Of a stretch of DNA of 64,000 nt, positions 60,523 to 64,000 are shown piece after piece. Each line of letters opens with the position of its first letter. The first letter of the stretch is position 1. The notes below the pieces were generated by a model, which was not told the origin of the DNA, did not search any database, and saw nothing but the letters and a program-made list of their open reading frames with translations. Location: the NCBI RefSeq assembly GCF_901709675.1, contig NC_051105.1, positions 7,617,104 through 7,681,103 of the forward strand. The letters are read 5' to 3'. Both the position numbers and the translations under genes were made by a program. The DNA is from Syngnathus acus. Its lineage: Eukaryota > Chordata > Actinopteri > Syngnathiformes > Syngnathidae.

Positions 60523-63500
60523 ATTGCCTGTACTGAAAATAAAGGTCACATATGGTAACAGTTTGACTTTGGGAAGAGTATTTCCAAACATAATTGATCT
60601 CAATGGGAATTTTTTTGTTTCCTGGTTGCCATGTATGGCGGATGTTGAAAGTATTAGATAAACAATCTCTAATGTCATCTGCACTTCTCCCAACTGCGTC
60701 TCAGTGGATAATGTGTCCGTATTGATCGAACATTAGAGGTGACGTCTCGTTTTTTTCTTTTTCCATGTAATCTTAGCGTTGCATGATGATATCGATTATA
60801 ACGCCGCATGTTATATTTATGAAGCACAAAGTTGATTTTCCCGCGGTATTGATTGTTTTCGTAACACAATATTGAAGCAAACCAATGAGAATTTGTATAT
60901 AAAAGACATCTTACCCTAAAGTCAATTAAAAAAAATAGATTGATCTTAAACAGATGCTTCAGAATTGAGGATTGTATTTATTTATTTATTTATTTAATGT
61001 GCTCCACTACATTGCACAAGAGAATGTTTTTGCCCTGATAACAATAATGTGCCAATTAGAGCAGTCCCCGCAAGTTCTGGTGAAAGGTCATTTTGACATA
61101 CTCATATTTCCAGCCAGTACCCCTCCTGGGTAAAACATAATGATAGTTTTGGTTCATGAACTGATGGACATCATGTCGGTCTAATGCCAAACCTGGCTTT
61201 TTATTTATCGTTTTTTTTTTTTTTTTTTTGTGAGTTGCATGCACAGGACTGTATAAACTGGACCGCTTCTGTATGCTTTATAAATAATGCATGAAAATTG
61301 CAGAGCCTGCTTGATGGATTGCCCAAGTATGCCTGTGACATTAGCTGATATTAACACATTGTAGATGGTATTTATGTATATATACTCTGTCCTCTTGTTA
61401 TACTTGGAAAGCAGCGTTATGCAACTGTTTTTTTAACCTTTAAAACTGGTTGAAACCTGTCCAATCCTCACGCCGGGTGGGATGAAAAAATGCCTGAGGA
61501 TTGTTAAAACCCCTAGTACATATGGAAGCGGTGTGAGTCCAGTTTCTGGAATTATCCCGGAGACCGACCGATCTGCTCTAGCCACCGAGAGCCCTTAATT
61601 GAACCTTTTGTGAACTTTTTCACCACTCGGGGAAATGGCAAGTAGAATGTCAAATTTGAACCCAATGAGGTGATTAAAGTGCTTAGCCATTTTGGATTAG
61701 CATAATTGCCCTTTGCTATATGCTTTGACTTCTTATGTGAAATTTGAGAGGGGTTGTTTAATTTGTGATTTGGAGCGATAATAAGCCAGGGTAGCTCTTG
61801 GTCCAACTTTCGTCCAGTTTAAAGGACATTGTCTCATATAAACATAATCTAGCTTGTATCCTGACTGAGATACAAAATATAAAATAGGTCACTTGTTAAA
61901 TATTTTTTTTGGTGCCTTTCGGGACATCTCAGCTGATATAAATATAACAAAGTCGACTCAAACCCCAAAACTGTCACCTGTGAGGCATAAAATTAATATA
62001 TTATGTGAAACCACAATAATCATTCAATAAGTAGAACGTACATTTAAATTTCTGTCAGGCTGCTGATTAGGTTGGTATAGCTTTACAGAAACCGGGGCAG
62101 TAAAATCATTAGCCCGTAGGCGGTAGAATAATTACGTTTTCATCCACTTATTTTTATAAATTTCTTTTTCTTGTGGTTCTTATGAACCACTATTCTTTCG
62201 ACTCCCTGTAAAAAAAAGTAATTAATTTGCAAAGATAGCACAGATAGACCCCAAGCCACTTTTCCAGAGGATGTCAGCCTCGTTTAAAAAAAAAAAAAAA
62301 AAAGACTTATGGGTGGTGCGGCTCGCAAACCTTCCAGAGAAATGCTTAATCAAACATTCCCAACCACTGTGTTGCGACACATTAGTAAGCTCATTTTTCA
62401 TATTTAATTGCTCAGAAAATTTCTCTTTGTTTATGACAATAAATAACATATCATTCAACATAGAGCGGCAGTCCGAACATTTATATGTTCTTATTCTTGG
62501 TGGTAAAAAAAAAACAAAAAAAGTTAACTTGCCGCTATTCATGAAACAGAATATGCAATTTGTTTACAACTAAACCAGCCCAGATTTCACACTGTATTAT
62601 TACACTTATGAGTCAACTGAGACCAGATCCTCATTATTGCAGTTTATATACTTTCTGAGACAATTCAGTGCCAGAGATTTTTCCAATGTCAAACATGTGC
62701 CTCAATAAAATTCGAGAAAGGCTGGAATCACAAAGGCACAACAAACAATGTATTTTATTTATTCGGGAACCACAGCTGAGAAAAGCAAGAAAGTTGACAT
62801 AATAAAAGGAGGCATGACCATCAATCAATAAGTTAATTCAAGAGACAAGACCCGAACCTCTTTTAAAGGAATTTGTGCTTGGCCAAACTTTCAGCCCAGC
62901 TTTAATAAAAGTGAAGCTGTTTTCTATTCAGCATCAGGCTGCTTGAACTATTAGTGCACCTTTTGTTGGTGCCGGCACCAGACGACACCTTTACTGCGCT
63001 TCGGGAAACCTGGCGGTCGCTTGGCAACATGGAGCAAGGACACCACCGCAGCGTTGTTGACAGAAACTCGCCTCGACCCAGACGCTTGATTTGTTCTCAT
63101 GTAACGGGATTTTTATTGCAGACGTCCTTTCAATGTGACGCTTTGTATGTTGAGACCGCTTGCTAATGTTTATGTGACCGATGTGTATATTAGTCAAAAC
63201 CGCGTTTTAAAAATTGTTGAGTTTCATTAAAAGATGGGTTATAATTTTAAGAGGAAAAAAAAATCTGTTTGCTAGTACCTGAATTTATTAGGGGAAAAAA
63301 ACAAAATGCCATTTTGCTGTACTCACTCATTTGTAAAGTAGAAAGTACAATTAATAAAATATCATTAGAATATCATAAAGAACTTAGTTTATTTTAGTCG
63401 GACAATTCAAAAAGTGAACAGAATCAAACATTTAATTTCGATAATTGTATTTTACAGGCTAATACAAATCCAAAATCCATCATCTCAAGAAAAAAGAATA

Positions 63501-64000
63501 TTACATACGTGTAAAACAATATTTTTTTAAACATAGAAATTTGGTAGGACTTTTGAAAAGTATTTTCCTCTTTAATGAACCTGTATAAAATGTCAGACTT
63601 TATAAATTTCATTCAGAATATAAAAATCGAAATAAGTTTTCTACGATTTTCAAATGTATTGAGCGTCATCTGTACTTTATGACAAGCTATGGCAAAAGTT
63701 CCAGTCCAGGTAGAAATAGTTGCATCTGAAAATACCACCTCAACTCAAATCTCTGCTTTGTGATGATCCCCGCCATTAATCTGCCTTTTGTTGCATTGTA
63801 CTTTTGTGTTGTGTTCTCTAAGCTCTGCAGTCAGACCACAACTGGGTATCCAGTCTGTTGTCCTCAGTCGGGGGTTTCACAAGCTGGGCTGCCAAAACTG
63901 AATCTGAACCTTTGGGGTCAATCACTATTGTTGAATCGGTGATCCCTTTTCACTACATTCGTGTCCCAAAGTCCAAGGCCTAGTTGGTGAAATCCTCGGC
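60523..64000. other. hs6st3 intron 1, last part in the window
   Basis: AT-rich sequence with T and A tracts (about 61210-61230, 62286-62302) and short open frames without family resemblance. No exon, RNA gene, complete transposon or conserved motif is recognised. The second hs6st3 exon is not in the window. Confidence 0.4.

Noticed and set aside
55664-60693. Repeat-protein open frames (Asp-Gly-Trp-Met and Ile-His-Pro-Ser repeats)
   Set aside because: Pure products of the two GGAT microsatellites.
1-64000. CRISPR arrays, operons, phage or plasmid features
   Set aside because: The whole window is spliced vertebrate DNA; the tandem repeats lack regular spacers, and no prokaryotic gene structure is present.

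Overview
This window is a stretch of a teleost fish nuclear genome. Genes are split into many short exons with consensus splice sites, introns are compact (often 75-500 bp), and the spaces between are AT-rich and littered with small inverted-repeat transposons, a decayed Tc1-type transposase, tRNA-like repeat heads and simple repeats. Gene content and order (claudin-10 type genes, dnajc3, uggt2, hs6st3) match the vertebrate block on human chromosome 13q32. The dzip1 gene that sits between CLDN10 and DNAJC3 in human is absent here. I found no bacterial, viral or organellar segment and no convincing undescribed biological system.

Layout. Positions 1-5871 hold two tandem + strand claudin genes, each with five coding exons and nearly identical exon boundaries. 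A polyadenylation signal near 78 suggests another + strand gene ends just before the window. Intron 1 of the second claudin is swollen by telomere-like repeats, tRNA-like sequences and nested palindromic repeats. Positions 6607-11125 (+) hold a complete 12-exon dnajc3 (ER co-chaperone P58IPK, 498 aa), with a perfect ER-stress response element about 200 bp upstream of its start codon. Positions 37202 down to 12877 (-) hold a complete uggt2 gene in 37 coding exons (1524 aa), tail-to-tail with dnajc3. Positions 39760-40301 (+) are the first coding exon of hs6st3, divergent from uggt2. Everything from 40302 to 64000 appears to be its very long first intron.

Functional view. dnajc3 and uggt2 both serve glycoprotein folding and quality control in the endoplasmic reticulum. 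hs6st3 modifies heparan sulfate in the Golgi, and the claudins build paracellular tight-junction pores. The genes are neighbours by ancient synteny, not as an operon. The points most worth a second look are the ER-stress element, a GC-AG intron in dnajc3, a uggt2 C-terminus without a visible KDEL-type retrieval signal, a TG-repeat in place of a polypyrimidine tract at one uggt2 splice acceptor, and several structurally clear TIR elements with target-site duplications.

All exon models were built by hand from splice signals, reading-frame continuity and remembered family sequences. No alignment or database search was run.
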